Below, piece after piece: positions 34,675-42,717 of a stretch of DNA of 56,058 nucleotides (within the stretch, counting starts at the first letter, position 1; every line of letters begins with the position of its first letter). Where the stretch lies: contig NZ_LZIR01000096.1 of NCBI RefSeq assembly GCF_001667035.1, forward strand, positions 92,860 through 148,917, given 5' to 3'. The stretch is from Mycobacterium sp. 852002-51057_SCH5723018. Its GTDB lineage: Bacteria > Actinomycetota > Actinomycetes > Mycobacteriales > Mycobacteriaceae. The notes under the pieces were generated by a model. The model was not told the origin of the DNA. It did not search any database and worked only from the letters and a program-made list of their open reading frames with translations. The position numbers and the translations under genes were made by a program.

Positions 34675-36090
34675 ATGCGGCATTACTACGCTGTAGACGC
34701 GATCCGCGACGCCGAAGCGCCGCTGCTGGCCACCCTTCCCGACGGTGCCCTGATGCGACGCGCGGCCTTCGGGCTGGCCACCGAGATCGTCCGCGAGCTG
34801 ACCGCCCGGACCGGTGGGGTGGCCGGCCGCCGGATCTGCGCGGTCGTCGGCTCCGGCGACAACGGCGGTGACGCGCTGTGGGCGGCGACGTTCCTGCGCC
34901 GCCGCGGCGCCGCGGCCGAGGCCGTGCTGCTCAACCCGGAGCGCACTCACCGCAAGGCGCTGGCCGCGTTCCGCAAAGCCGGCGGGCGTGTAGTCGAAAC
35001 CATCTCGGCCACCACCGATCTCGTCATCGACGGGGTGGTCGGCATCTCCGGTTCCGGACCGCTGCGGCCGGCCGCGGCCGAGGTGTTCGCGGGTGCCAGA
35101 CAGATCCCGGTGGTCGCCGTCGACATTCCCAGCGGCGTCGACGTGGCGACCGGCGCGATCACCGGACCCGCCGTGCAGGCCGCGCTGACCGTCACCTTCG
35201 GTGGGCTCAAGCCCGTGCACGCCCTCGCCGACTGCGGCCGCGTCGAGCTGATCGACATCGGCCTGGCCCTGCCAGAGGCGGACGTGTTGGCTTTCGAGGC
35301 CGCCGACGTCGCCGCCCGCTGGCCGGTGCCCGGCCCCCACGACGACAAGTACACCCAGGGCGTCACCGGGGTGATGGCCGGCTCGTCGACGTATCCGGGC
35401 GCCGCCGTGCTGTGCACGGGTGCCGCCGTCGCGGCAACCTCCGGCATGGTCCGCTACGCCGGCAGCGCGCACAAGGAGGTGCTCTCGCAGTGGCCCGAGG
35501 TGATCGCGTCGCCCAGCCCGGCGTCGGCCGGGCGGGTGCAATCCTGGGTCGTCGGTCCCGGGCTGGGCACCGACGAGACCGGGGCCGCGGCGCTGTGGTT
35601 CGCGCTGGACACCGACCTGCCGGTGATCGTCGACGCCGACGGGCTGACCATCCTGGCGGCGCACCCCGAGCTGCTACAGAATCGCGGCGCGCCGACGGTG
35701 CTGACCCCGCACGCGGGTGAATTCGCGCGGCTGGCCGGTAACCCGCCCGGGGACGACCGCGTCGGCGCGTGCCGCAAGCTGGCGGACGCGTTCGGCGCCA
35801 CGGTGTTGCTCAAGGGCAACGTCACGGTCATCGCCGACCCCGGCGGCCCGGTGTATCTCAACCCGGCGGGTCAGTCCTGGGCGGCCACCGCCGGCTCGGG
35901 CGACGTGCTGTCCGGGATGATCGGCGCGCTGCTGGCGTCGGGGCTGCCGGCCGGCGAGGCGGCCGCGGCCGCGGCCTTCGTGCACGCGCGCGCGGCGGCG
36001 CTGTCGGCGGCCGACCCGGGCCCCGGTGAGGCGCCGACGTCGTCGTCGCGGATCGTCCCGCACATCCGGGCCGCCCTGGCCGCCCTCTAG
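34675..36090 (+). CDS. nnr: Bifunctional NAD(P)H-hydrate epimerase/dehydratase
   Basis: This fused repair enzyme restores NAD(P)H from its hydrated forms. The 471-residue product has the epimerase domain (about 1-215, VVGSGDNGGDALWAA, DIPSGVDVATG) and the ADP-dependent dehydratase domain (about 225-470, VVGPGLGTDE, TPHAGEFARLAG, AATAGSGDVLSGMIGALLAS). ATG 34675 begins MRHYYAVDAI as in Rv3433c. ATG 34663 in frame is an alternative that adds four residues. It is followed by gadB after 15 bases. Confidence 0.96.
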   Translation: MRHYYAVDAIRDAEAPLLATLPDGALMRRAAFGLATEIVRELTARTGGVAGRRICAVVGSGDNGGDALWAATFLRRRGAAAEAVLLNPERTHRKALAAFRKAGGRVVETISATTDLVIDGVVGISGSGPLRPAAAEVFAGARQIPVVAVDIPSGVDVATGAITGPAVQAALTVTFGGLKPVHALADCGRVELIDIGLALPEADVLAFEAADVAARWPVPGPHDDKYTQGVTGVMAGSSTYPGAAVLCTGAAVAATSGMVRYAGSAHKEVLSQWPEVIASPSPASAGRVQSWVVGPGLGTDETGAAALWFALDTDLPVIVDADGLTILAAHPELLQNRGAPTVLTPHAGEFARLAGNPPGDDRVGACRKLADAFGATVLLKGNVTVIADPGGPVYLNPAGQSWAATAGSGDVLSGMIGALLASGLPAGEAAAAAAFVHARAAALSAADPGPGEAPTSSSRIVPHIRAALAAL

Positions 36091-36105
36091 CGAAAGGAAC
36101 CCCTC

Positions 36106-37488
36106 GTGCCACAACATCCGTCCCTGCCCGCGCACTCGATCGCCCCCGCCTACACCGGCCGACTGTTCACCGCGCCGGTGCCCGCGCTGCGGATGCCCGA
36201 CGAATCGATGGACCCGGAGGCCGCCTACCGCTTCATTCACGACGAGCTGATGCTGGACGGCAGCTCCCGGCTGAACCTTGCCACCTTCGTAACGACGTGG
36301 ATGGACCCCGAGGCCGGCAAGTTGATGGCCGAGACCTTCGACAAGAACATGATCGACAAGGACGAATACCCGGCGACCGCGGCCATCGAGCAGCGCTGCG
36401 TGTGCATGGTGGCCGACCTTTTCCACGCGGACGGCCTGAACGACGCCGACCCCTACAGCGCCTGCGGGGTGTCCACAATCGGCTCCAGCGAGGCGGTGAT
36501 GCTGGGCGGGCTGGCCATGAAGTGGCGGTGGCGGGCAAGGGTCGGAAAAGACTGGAAGGGCCGCACCCCGAACCTGGTGATGGGCTCCAACGTCCAGGTG
36601 GTCTGGGAAAAGTTCTGCCGCTACTTCGACGTCGAGCCGCGGTACCTGCCGATGGAGGAGGGGCGCTACGTCATCACCCCCGAGCAGGTCGTCGACGCCG
36701 TCGACGAGGACACCATCGGGGTGGTGGCGATCCTGGGCACCACCTACACCGGCGAACTCGAACCGGTCGCCGACATCTGCGGCGCGCTGGACAAGCTGGC
36801 CGCCGGGGGCGGTGTGGACGTTCCGGTGCACGTCGACGCCGCCAGCGGCGGATTCGTGGTGCCCTTCCTGCATCCCGAGCTGAAGTGGGACTTCCGGCTG
36901 CCGCGGGTGGTGTCGATCAATGTCAGCGGCCACAAGTACGGGCTGACCTACCCGGGGGTCGGGTTCGTCGTGTGGCGCAGCAAGGAGTACCTGCCCGAGG
37001 ATCTGGTGTTTCACGTCAATTATCTGGGCGGCGACATGCCGACGTTCACGCTGAACTTCTCCCGCGCCGGAAACCAGGTCGTCGGCCAGTACTACAACTT
37101 CCTGCGGCTGGGCCGCGACGGCTACACCAAGGTCATGCAGACGCTGTCGTCGACCGCGCGTTGGCTGGGCGAACAACTGCGCGTGGGAGACCACTGCGAG
37201 CTCATTTCGGACGGCTCGGCGATCCCGGTGGTCAGCTTCCGGCTCGCCCGGAACTGCGGGTACACCGAGTTCGACCTCTCCCACGAGCTGCGCGGCTACG
37301 GCTGGCAGGTGCCCGCCTACACCATGCCCGACAACGCCACGGATATCTCCGTGCTGCGCATCGTGGTGCGCGAGGGGCTCTCGGCCGACCTGGCCCGGGC
37401 GCTGCACGACGACGCCCGCAGCGCGCTGGCGTCGCTGGACAAGGTCAAGCCAGGCGGACACTACGACGCCCAGCACTTCGCGCACTGA
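36106..37488 (+). CDS. gadB: Glutamate decarboxylase
   Basis: GadB is a PLP enzyme that converts glutamate to GABA and consumes a proton, a cytoplasmic acid-stress function in other bacteria. The product is 460 residues. Lys277 in NVSGHKYGL binds PLP, and PVHVDAASGGF supplies the PLP-stacking and Asp residues. GTG 36106 is preceded by AAAGGAA. The next gene is alr after only 37 bases. In M. tuberculosis an IS/PPE block separates the two. Confidence 0.95.
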   Translation: MPQHPSLPAHSIAPAYTGRLFTAPVPALRMPDESMDPEAAYRFIHDELMLDGSSRLNLATFVTTWMDPEAGKLMAETFDKNMIDKDEYPATAAIEQRCVCMVADLFHADGLNDADPYSACGVSTIGSSEAVMLGGLAMKWRWRARVGKDWKGRTPNLVMGSNVQVVWEKFCRYFDVEPRYLPMEEGRYVITPEQVVDAVDEDTIGVVAILGTTYTGELEPVADICGALDKLAAGGGVDVPVHVDAASGGFVVPFLHPELKWDFRLPRVVSINVSGHKYGLTYPGVGFVVWRSKEYLPEDLVFHVNYLGGDMPTFTLNFSRAGNQVVGQYYNFLRLGRDGYTKVMQTLSSTARWLGEQLRVGDHCELISDGSAIPVVSFRLARNCGYTEFDLSHELRGYGWQVPAYTMPDNATDISVLRIVVREGLSADLARALHDDARSALASLDKVKPGGHYDAQHFAH

Positions 37489-37521
37489 GGCGCGCGCCGC
37501 CAGCGTGTGACGAGGTTCTGG

Positions 37522-37527
37522 GACAAT
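37522..37527 (+). promoter_or_regulatory. Possible -10 box of a leaderless alr transcript
   Basis: GACAAT ends seven bases before ATG 37535. This is the spacing seen for leaderless mycobacterial mRNAs, in which transcription begins at the A of ATG. The hexamer overlaps the upstream ATG 37526. No clear -35 is visible. Confidence 0.4.
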
Positions 37528-38710
37528 GGCGGCCATGAAGGGGCGGACCGTTACGCCGATATCCCTGACCCCCGGGGTCCTCGCCGAGGCCGTGGTGGAC
37601 CTGGGCGCGATTGCGCACAACGTGCGGGTGCTGCGCGAGCACGCCGGTCGCGCGCAGGTGATGGCCGTCGTCAAGGCCGACGGTTACGGGCACGGGGCGG
37701 CCCAGGTCGCCCGCGCGGCGCTGGCCGCCGGGGCGGCCGAGCTGGGTGTCGCCACCGTCGACGAGGCGCTGGCGCTGCGCGCCGACGGGATCACCGCGCC
37801 GGTGCTGGCGTGGCTGCATCCGCCCGGCATCGACTTCGGACCGGCGCTGCTGGCCGACGTGGAGCTCGCCGTGTCCTCGGTGCGCCAGCTCGACGAGGTG
37901 CTGGACGCGGTGCGCCGCACCGGCCGCACGGCGACGGTGACCGTCAAGGTCGACACCGGGCTTAATCGCAACGGCGTGGCCCCGGCGCACTACCCGTCGA
38001 TGATGACCGCGCTGCGCCAGGCCGTCGCCGACGACGCCATCCGGCTGCGGGGGCTGATGTCGCACATGGTGCACGCCGACCAACCCGAGAGCCCCATCAA
38101 CGACCTTCAGGCTCAGCGGTTTTCCGACGCCCTCGCGCGGGCGCGCGACGAGGGGCTGCGGTTCGAGGTTGCGCACCTGGCGAATTCGTCGACCACGATG
38201 TCGCGTCCCGACCTGACACTCGACCTGGTGCGGCCCGGCATCGCGGTGTACGGCCTCAGCCCCGTGCCGCAGCGGGGTGACATGGGGCTGATACCGGCGA
38301 TGACGGTGAAATGTGCTGTGGCGCTGGTGAAGCCGGTCCGTGCCGGTGAGGGCGTGTCGTATGGGCACACCTGGATCGCCGAGCGTGACACCAACGTGGC
38401 GCTGATGCCGATCGGCTACGCCGACGGAGTGTTCCGGTCGCTGGGCGGGCGGCTGGACGTGCTGATCAACGGCCGGCGGCGGCCCGGTGTCGGGCGGATC
38501 TGCATGGACCAGTTCGTCGTCGACCTGGGGCCCGATCCGGTCGATGTGGCCGAGGGCGACGAGGCGGTGCTGTTCGGGCCGGGCACCGGCGGCGAGCCCA
38601 CCGCGCAGGACTGGGCCGACCTCCTGGGCACCATCCACTACGAAGTCGTGACCAGCCCCCGCGGGCGGATCACCAGAACCTACCGCGAGGCCGAAACCGT
38701 TGAGCCGTGA
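37526..38710 (+). CDS. alr: Alanine racemase
   Basis: Alr makes D-alanine for peptidoglycan and is the D-cycloserine target. The 394-residue product has the PLP-binding Lys50 in MAVVKADGYGHG, the opposing base Tyr279 in VSYGHTW, and typical VDTGLNRNGV, HLANSSTTM and GRICMDQF motifs. Start choice: ATG 37526 and ATG 37535 are both possible. The longer N-terminus annotated in M. tuberculosis (beginning MKRFWEN) has a counterpart here (from GTG 37507, TRFWDN) only in another frame, which argues for a start at or after 37526. Its last bases overlap the next gene. Confidence 0.96.
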   Translation: MAAMKGRTVTPISLTPGVLAEAVVDLGAIAHNVRVLREHAGRAQVMAVVKADGYGHGAAQVARAALAAGAAELGVATVDEALALRADGITAPVLAWLHPPGIDFGPALLADVELAVSSVRQLDEVLDAVRRTGRTATVTVKVDTGLNRNGVAPAHYPSMMTALRQAVADDAIRLRGLMSHMVHADQPESPINDLQAQRFSDALARARDEGLRFEVAHLANSSTTMSRPDLTLDLVRPGIAVYGLSPVPQRGDMGLIPAMTVKCAVALVKPVRAGEGVSYGHTWIAERDTNVALMPIGYADGVFRSLGGRLDVLINGRRRPGVGRICMDQFVVDLGPDPVDVAEGDEAVLFGPGTGGEPTAQDWADLLGTIHYEVVTSPRGRITRTYREAETVEP

Positions 38711-39815
38711 CAAAACCCGCAGGCGCCGCAGGGAAAGGGCCTGGCTTGCGGGAGGCGCCGGGCTGACCGCCGTCGCCACCATCGTCGCAGCCTCCATCAG
38801 CCGGTCGATGACCCAGCGCGCCACCACGTTCGAAGACCCTTACGCCGACGAGGATTTCGACACGCTGGAACGCGACCGCAGCTACGTGGTGACCACTCCC
38901 GACGGCGTGCCGCTGGCCGTCCGCGAAGCGGGCCCGGTGGACGCCGAGGTCACCATGGTCTTCGTCCACGGATTCTGTTTGCGGATGGGCGCCTTTCATT
39001 TTCAGCGCACCCGGCTGCCCGACCGGCTGGGTCCGCGCGTGCGGATGGTGTTCTACGACCAGCGCGGGCACGGGCGCTCGGGCGAAGGGCCGCCCGAGAC
39101 CTACACGCTGACCCAGCTGGGCCAGGACCTGGAAAGCGTGCTGGAGGAGGTCGCACCCCGCGGGGTGATCGTGCTCGTCGGCCACTCGATGGGCGGCATG
39201 ACGGTGCTGTCGCACGCCCGCCAGTTCCCCGACCAGTACGGCGGACGGATCGTCGGCGCCGCGATCATCTCCTCGGCTGCCGAAGGCGTAACCCGGTCGC
39301 CGCTCGGTGAGATCCTGAAAAATCCTGCGCTGGAAGCCTTCCGGTTCACCGCCCGCTCTGCGCCCAAGCTGATGCACCGCGGCCGCAACGTGTCGCGGTC
39401 GCTGATCGGCCCGATCCTGCGGGCCGCGTCCTACAGCGACCTGCAGGTCAGCCGGAGCCTGGACGCTTTCTCCCAGCGGATGATGAACGACACCCCGATC
39501 GCCACCATGGTGGGCTTCCTGGACGCCCTGGAGAAACACGACGAGACCGCCGGGCTGTGGACGTTGCTGAAGGTCCCGACATTGATCGCCTCCGGCGATC
39601 ACGACCTGCTCACCCCGGACGAGTACTCGCGGAAAATGGCTGCCTCGCTGCCGCAGTCCGAACTGGTCATCGTCACCGGGGCCAGCCACCTCGCCTTGCT
39701 GGACAAGCCCGAGGCCATCAACGACGGCCTGGTCCGGCTGGTTCATCGTGCCGTTCCGGGCAAGATGGCCCTGCGTTACCAGCGATTCCGGGAAAGGTTG
39801 CGGCGCAATGGCTAA
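38700..39815 (+). CDS. Membrane-anchored alpha/beta hydrolase
   Basis: The 371-residue product has a basic N-terminus and one hydrophobic stretch (about 16-34, LAGGAGLTAVATIVAA), then an alpha/beta-hydrolase domain: oxyanion HGFCLRMG, FYDQRGHGRSG, nucleophile Ser163 in VGHSMGGMT, an Asp in SGDHDLLTP and a His in TGASHLAL. It resembles mycobacterial lipase/epoxide hydrolase-type enzymes; the substrate is unknown. The TTG start overlaps alr by 11 bases, and the stop overlaps tsaE by eight, so it is embedded in the alr-tsaE-tsaB-rimI-tsaD run. Confidence 0.87.
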   Translation: MSRDKTRRRRRERAWLAGGAGLTAVATIVAASISRSMTQRATTFEDPYADEDFDTLERDRSYVVTTPDGVPLAVREAGPVDAEVTMVFVHGFCLRMGAFHFQRTRLPDRLGPRVRMVFYDQRGHGRSGEGPPETYTLTQLGQDLESVLEEVAPRGVIVLVGHSMGGMTVLSHARQFPDQYGGRIVGAAIISSAAEGVTRSPLGEILKNPALEAFRFTARSAPKLMHRGRNVSRSLIGPILRAASYSDLQVSRSLDAFSQRMMNDTPIATMVGFLDALEKHDETAGLWTLLKVPTLIASGDHDLLTPDEYSRKMAASLPQSELVIVTGASHLALLDKPEAINDGLVRLVHRAVPGKMALRYQRFRERLRRNG

Positions 39816-40335
39816 TGGCGTCGATCCGCCGCGCCCGGCTTCGCCGCGCTTGCGATCGCCGCGGGGTGACCGAACGGCACTTTCGCGCACGGCCACGCTC
39901 GAACGCGTCGAAGACACCATGGCGCTCGGGTCGCAATTGGGCCAACAGCTCAAGGCGGGCGACGTGGTGGTACTCTCCGGTCCGCTCGGCGCGGGAAAAA
40001 CGGTGCTGGCCAAGGGAATTGCGGAAGCGATGGATGTCGACGGCCCCGTCACGTCGCCGTCGTACGTGCTGGCGCGGGTGCACCCGCCGCGGCGACTCGG
40101 CGCGCCGGCGATGATCCACGTCGACATGTACCGGTTGCTGGACCACGACGGCGCCGACCTGCTGGGTGAACTCGACTCGCTGGACCTCGACACCGATCTC
40201 GACGACGCCGTCGTCGTGGTCGAGTGGGGCGAGGGCCTGGCCGAACGCCTCTCCGAGCGGCACCTCGACGTACGGCTGGAGCGCGTCAGCCACTCCGACG
40301 TCCGGATCGCGACCTGGGAATGGGGCGGCCCATGA
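39808..40335 (+). CDS. tsaE: tRNA t6A biosynthesis ATPase TsaE
   Basis: TsaE is the ATPase that supports the TsaB-TsaD complex in making t6A37 on tRNAs. The 175-residue product carries Walker A GPLGAGKTVLAKG, PSYVLARVH, HVDMYRLL and VVVEWGEGLA (Walker B-like). Residues 7-21 (DPPRPASPRLRSPRG) are encoded by copy C of the dispersed repeat and lie before the fold. ATG 39808 overlaps the previous stop by eight bases. Confidence 0.94.
   Translation: MANGVDPPRPASPRLRSPRGDRTALSRTATLERVEDTMALGSQLGQQLKAGDVVVLSGPLGAGKTVLAKGIAEAMDVDGPVTSPSYVLARVHPPRRLGAPAMIHVDMYRLLDHDGADLLGELDSLDLDTDLDDAVVVVEWGEGLAERLSERHLDVRLERVSHSDVRIATWEWGGP
39826..39870 (-). repeat. Dispersed GC-rich repeat, copy C, inside tsaE
   Basis: On the minus strand this reads GCGGCGATCGCAAGCGCGGC, continuing GAAGCCGGGCGCGGCGG, the same core as copies at 711, 3387 and 56024. 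It is antisense within the first codons of tsaE and keeps the frame open. Confidence 0.75.
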
Positions 40336-40342
40336 CCCGCAC

Positions 40343-40412
40343 CGGCGACGATGCAGCGCGCGGCGATGAGCTGGGGGTACCTCCCAGCCGCGAAGCGGCG
40401 AGGGGGAGAGCG
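40343..40412 (+). repeat. Second type of interspersed repeat before tsaB, supplying its ribosome binding site
   Basis: The stretch GGCGACGATGCAGCGCGCGG, then GATGAGCTGGGGGTACCTCC and CAGCCGCGAAGCGGCGAGGG with GGAGAGCG, resembles a class of repeats common at mycobacterial gene borders (from memory). It contains the near-palindrome CTGGGGGTACCTCCCAG. Its GAGGGGGAG end lies just upstream of GTG 40413. Confidence 0.55.
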
Positions 40413-41150
40413 GTGCGCATAAGCAATGTGCTGGCCCTCGACACCGCCACCCCGGCGGTGACGGCGGGCATCGTGCGCATGCCCGATCTGGAGGTACTGG
40501 CCGAGCGGGTCACCGTTGACGCCCGGGCGCACGCCGAGCGACTCACCCCCAACGCGCTGGCCGCCCTCGACGACGCCGCGCTGACCATGGCCGATCTCGA
40601 CGCCGTCGTGGTGGGCTGCGGTCCCGGGCCGTTCACCGGTCTGCGGGCCGGGATGGCGACCGGCGCCGCGTACGGGCATGCGCTGGGCATCCCGGTGTAC
40701 GGCGTGTGCAGCCTGGACGCGATCGGTGTGCAGACCACCGGCGACGTCCTGGTGGTCACCGACGCCCGCCGGCGCGAGGTGTACTGGGCCCGCTACCGCG
40801 ACGGCGCCCGCACACACGGCCCTGCCGTCAGCGCCCCCGCCGCCGTGGACCCCGGCCCCGCGCGCGCGGTCGCCGGCTCGCCCGAGCACGCCGCGCTGTT
40901 CGACCTGCCGCTCCGCGGTCCCGCCTGCCCGACGCCGGCCGGCCTCGTGCGCGCGGTGACGATGCCGGCCGGGACGGCCGGAGGAGGAGCCGCGCCATCG
41001 GCCTCCGCGGTGACGATGCCGGCCGGGACGGCCGGAGGAGGAGCCGCGCCATCGGCCTCCGCGGTGACGGAGTGGTCGGACAACCCCCCGCCCCTGGTGG
41101 CGCTGTATCTGCGCCGGCCCGACGCCAAGCCGCCGGCGGCCCGCCGATGA
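40413..41150 (+). CDS. tsaB: tRNA t6A complex protein TsaB with in-frame repeat insertion
   Basis: TsaB is the non-catalytic partner that stabilises TsaD. From GTG 40413 the product is 245 residues: ISNVLALDTATPAVTAG, GCGPGPFTGLRAGMA, then VTDARRREVYWARY. Residues 181-216 are two copies of an 18-residue unit that M. tuberculosis TsaB (about 211 residues) lacks. GTG 40413 is chosen because GAGGGGGAG precedes it and the family N-terminus begins there. ATG 40332, which overlaps the tsaE stop (ATGA), is in frame and would add 27 residues encoded by the repeat. The stop overlaps rimI (ATGA). Confidence 0.92.
   Translation: MRISNVLALDTATPAVTAGIVRMPDLEVLAERVTVDARAHAERLTPNALAALDDAALTMADLDAVVVGCGPGPFTGLRAGMATGAAYGHALGIPVYGVCSLDAIGVQTTGDVLVVTDARRREVYWARYRDGARTHGPAVSAPAAVDPGPARAVAGSPEHAALFDLPLRGPACPTPAGLVRAVTMPAGTAGGGAAPSASAVTMPAGTAGGGAAPSASAVTEWSDNPPPLVALYLRRPDAKPPAARR
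40953..41069 (+). repeat. 54-bp tandem repeat (2.2 copies) inside tsaB
   Basis: Unit 1 is 40953-41006 and unit 2 is 41007-41060, and they are identical. A nine-base start of a third unit follows. Each encodes AVTMPAGTAGGGAAPSAS. A 54-bp period is in the range of mycobacterial MIRU/VNTR loci. Confidence 0.92.
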
Positions 41151-41614
41151 CCGCCTGCAGCGAGCCCGTGACCATCGGCGCGTTGACCCCCGCCGACGCC
41201 GAGCGGTGCGCCGAGCTCGAGGCGGTGCTGTTCCCCGGCGACGACCCCTGGCCCGCCGTGGCGTTCAACCGGGAACTGGCCGGCAGCCACAACCACTATG
41301 TGGGCGCGCGCACCGGCGGCACGCTGGTCGGCTACGCCGGCATCTCGCGGCTGGGCCGCAAGCCGCCGTTCGAGTACGAGGTGCACACCATCGGCGTCGA
41401 CCCGGCCTATCAGGGCCGCGGTATCGGCCGCCGGTTGCTCGACGACCTGCTGGCTTTCGCCGACGGCGGCGCCGTCTACCTCGAGGTCCGCACCGACAAC
41501 GAGGCGGCCATCGCGCTGTACCGCAGCTCGGGGTTCGAGCAGATCGGCCTGCGCCGGCGCTACTACCGCGTCAGCGGCGCCGACGCCTACACGATGCGTC
41601 GGGAGGCCCGATGA
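41147..41614 (+). CDS. rimI: Ribosomal protein alanine N-acetyltransferase RimI
   Basis: The 155-residue GNAT protein acetylates the N-terminal Ala of S18 in the family's founding member. It has the acetyl-CoA loop VDPAYQGRGIGRRLL (QxxGxG), LEVRTDNEAAIALYRSSGFEQIG and RRRYY. It starts with ATG overlapping the tsaB stop (ATGA) and ends overlapping the tsaD start (ATGA). rimI between tsaB and tsaD is a common bacterial arrangement. Confidence 0.93.
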   Translation: MTACSEPVTIGALTPADAERCAELEAVLFPGDDPWPAVAFNRELAGSHNHYVGARTGGTLVGYAGISRLGRKPPFEYEVHTIGVDPAYQGRGIGRRLLDDLLAFADGGAVYLEVRTDNEAAIALYRSSGFEQIGLRRRYYRVSGADAYTMRREAR

Positions 41615-42645
41615 CAGTCATCCTGGCCATCGAAACGTCTTGCGACGAAACGGGAGTCGGCATCGCCCGGCTGGACGGCTCCGGTCCGGGGGCCACCGTG
41701 ACGCTGCTGGCCGACGAGGTGGCCTCCAGCGTCGACGAACACGTCCGCTTCGGCGGCGTCGTCCCCGAGATCGCCTCCCGCGCGCACCTGGAGGCCCTCG
41801 GCCCCACCATGCGCCGCGCGCTGGCCGCCGCGGGCCTGCACAAGCCAGACATCGTGGCCGCCACCATCGGGCCCGGGCTGGCTGGTGCCCTGTTGGTGGG
41901 AGTGGCCGCGGCCAAGGCGTATTCGGCCGCGTGGGGGGTGCCGTTCTACGCCGTGAACCACCTGGGCGGACACCTGGCCGCCGACGTCTACGAGCACGGG
42001 CCGCTGCCCGAGTGCGTGGCGCTGCTGGTGTCCGGCGGGCATACCCACCTGTTGCACGTGCGGTCCCTGGGCGAACCGATCGTCGAGCTGGGAAGCACCG
42101 TCGACGACGCCGCCGGCGAGGCCTACGACAAGGTGGCGCGGCTGCTGGGGCTGGGTTACCCGGGCGGCAAGGTGCTCGACGACCTGGCCCGCACCGGCGA
42201 TCGCGACGCCATCGCGTTCCCCCGTGGCATGACCGGGCCGTCCGACGACCCCTACGCGTTCAGCTTCTCCGGGCTGAAGACCGCCGTCGCGCGCTACGTG
42301 GAAAGCCATCCCGACGCGGCCAACGCCGATATCGCCGCCGGCTTCCAGGAGGCCGTCGCCGACGTGCTGACCAAGAAGGCGGTGCGGGCGGCCACGGCGC
42401 TCGGGGTTTCCACCCTGTTGGTCGCGGGGGGAGTGGCCGCCAACTCGCGGCTGCGGGAGCTGGCCAACCTACGCTGCGCCGAGGCGGGCCTGATGCTGCG
42501 GATCCCCCGGGCCCGGCTGTGCACCGACAATGGCGCGATGATTGCGTCGTTCGCCGCGCACCTGGTGGCCGCCGGGGCGGCGCCGTCACCGCTGGACGTC
42601 CCCAGCGACCCGGGCCTGCCGGTGCTAAAAGGGCAGGTCGCGTGA
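41611..42645 (+). CDS. tsaD: tRNA N6-adenosine threonylcarbamoyltransferase TsaD
   Basis: TsaD transfers threonylcarbamoyl to A37 of ANN-decoding tRNAs. The 344-residue product shows AIETSCDETGVGI, ASRAHLEALGP, the metal-binding His117 and His121 in NHLGGHLAADV, SGGHTHLLHV, FSFSGLKTAV and VAGGVAANSRLR. ATG 41611 overlaps the rimI stop. It ends 40 bases before the groES control region begins. Confidence 0.97.
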   Translation: MTVILAIETSCDETGVGIARLDGSGPGATVTLLADEVASSVDEHVRFGGVVPEIASRAHLEALGPTMRRALAAAGLHKPDIVAATIGPGLAGALLVGVAAAKAYSAAWGVPFYAVNHLGGHLAADVYEHGPLPECVALLVSGGHTHLLHVRSLGEPIVELGSTVDDAAGEAYDKVARLLGLGYPGGKVLDDLARTGDRDAIAFPRGMTGPSDDPYAFSFSGLKTAVARYVESHPDAANADIAAGFQEAVADVLTKKAVRAATALGVSTLLVAGGVAANSRLRELANLRCAEAGLMLRIPRARLCTDNGAMIASFAAHLVAAGAAPSPLDVPSDPGLPVLKGQVA

Positions 42646-42685
42646 TCGGTTTGGGCCAACACGCGGGAAGCAGCGGGCCGCCCTT

Positions 42686-42717
42686 GAGTGCTAGCACTCG
42701 CGTGTATAGAGTGCTAG
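42686..42717 (+). promoter_or_regulatory. Nested CIRCE-type operator and probable groES promoter
   Basis: CTAGCACTC (42691-42699), a nine-base spacer GCGTGTATA and GAGTGCTAG (42709-42717) form a perfect CIRCE-type inverted repeat, the binding site of the HrcA repressor. The left arm is also the right half of a 14-bp palindrome GAGTGCTAGCACTC (42686-42699), so three half-sites overlap. TTGAGT (42684-42689) and TATAGA (42705-42710) could be -35 and -10 boxes inside the operator. Heat or HrcA loss should raise groES-groEL1 expression. Confidence 0.88.

Noticed and set aside
35674..37674. A long open frame antisense to nnr and gadB (about 660 codons)
   Set aside because: It is His/Arg/Gly-rich and low in family-like pattern, lies opposite two firmly identified genes and follows their third-position GC bias. 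It is a composition shadow.
38670..40889. A 739-codon open frame antisense to the hydrolase, tsaE and tsaB
   Set aside because: The product is a basic GC-bias peptide with no recognisable domain, and the plus strand holds well-supported overlapping genes.
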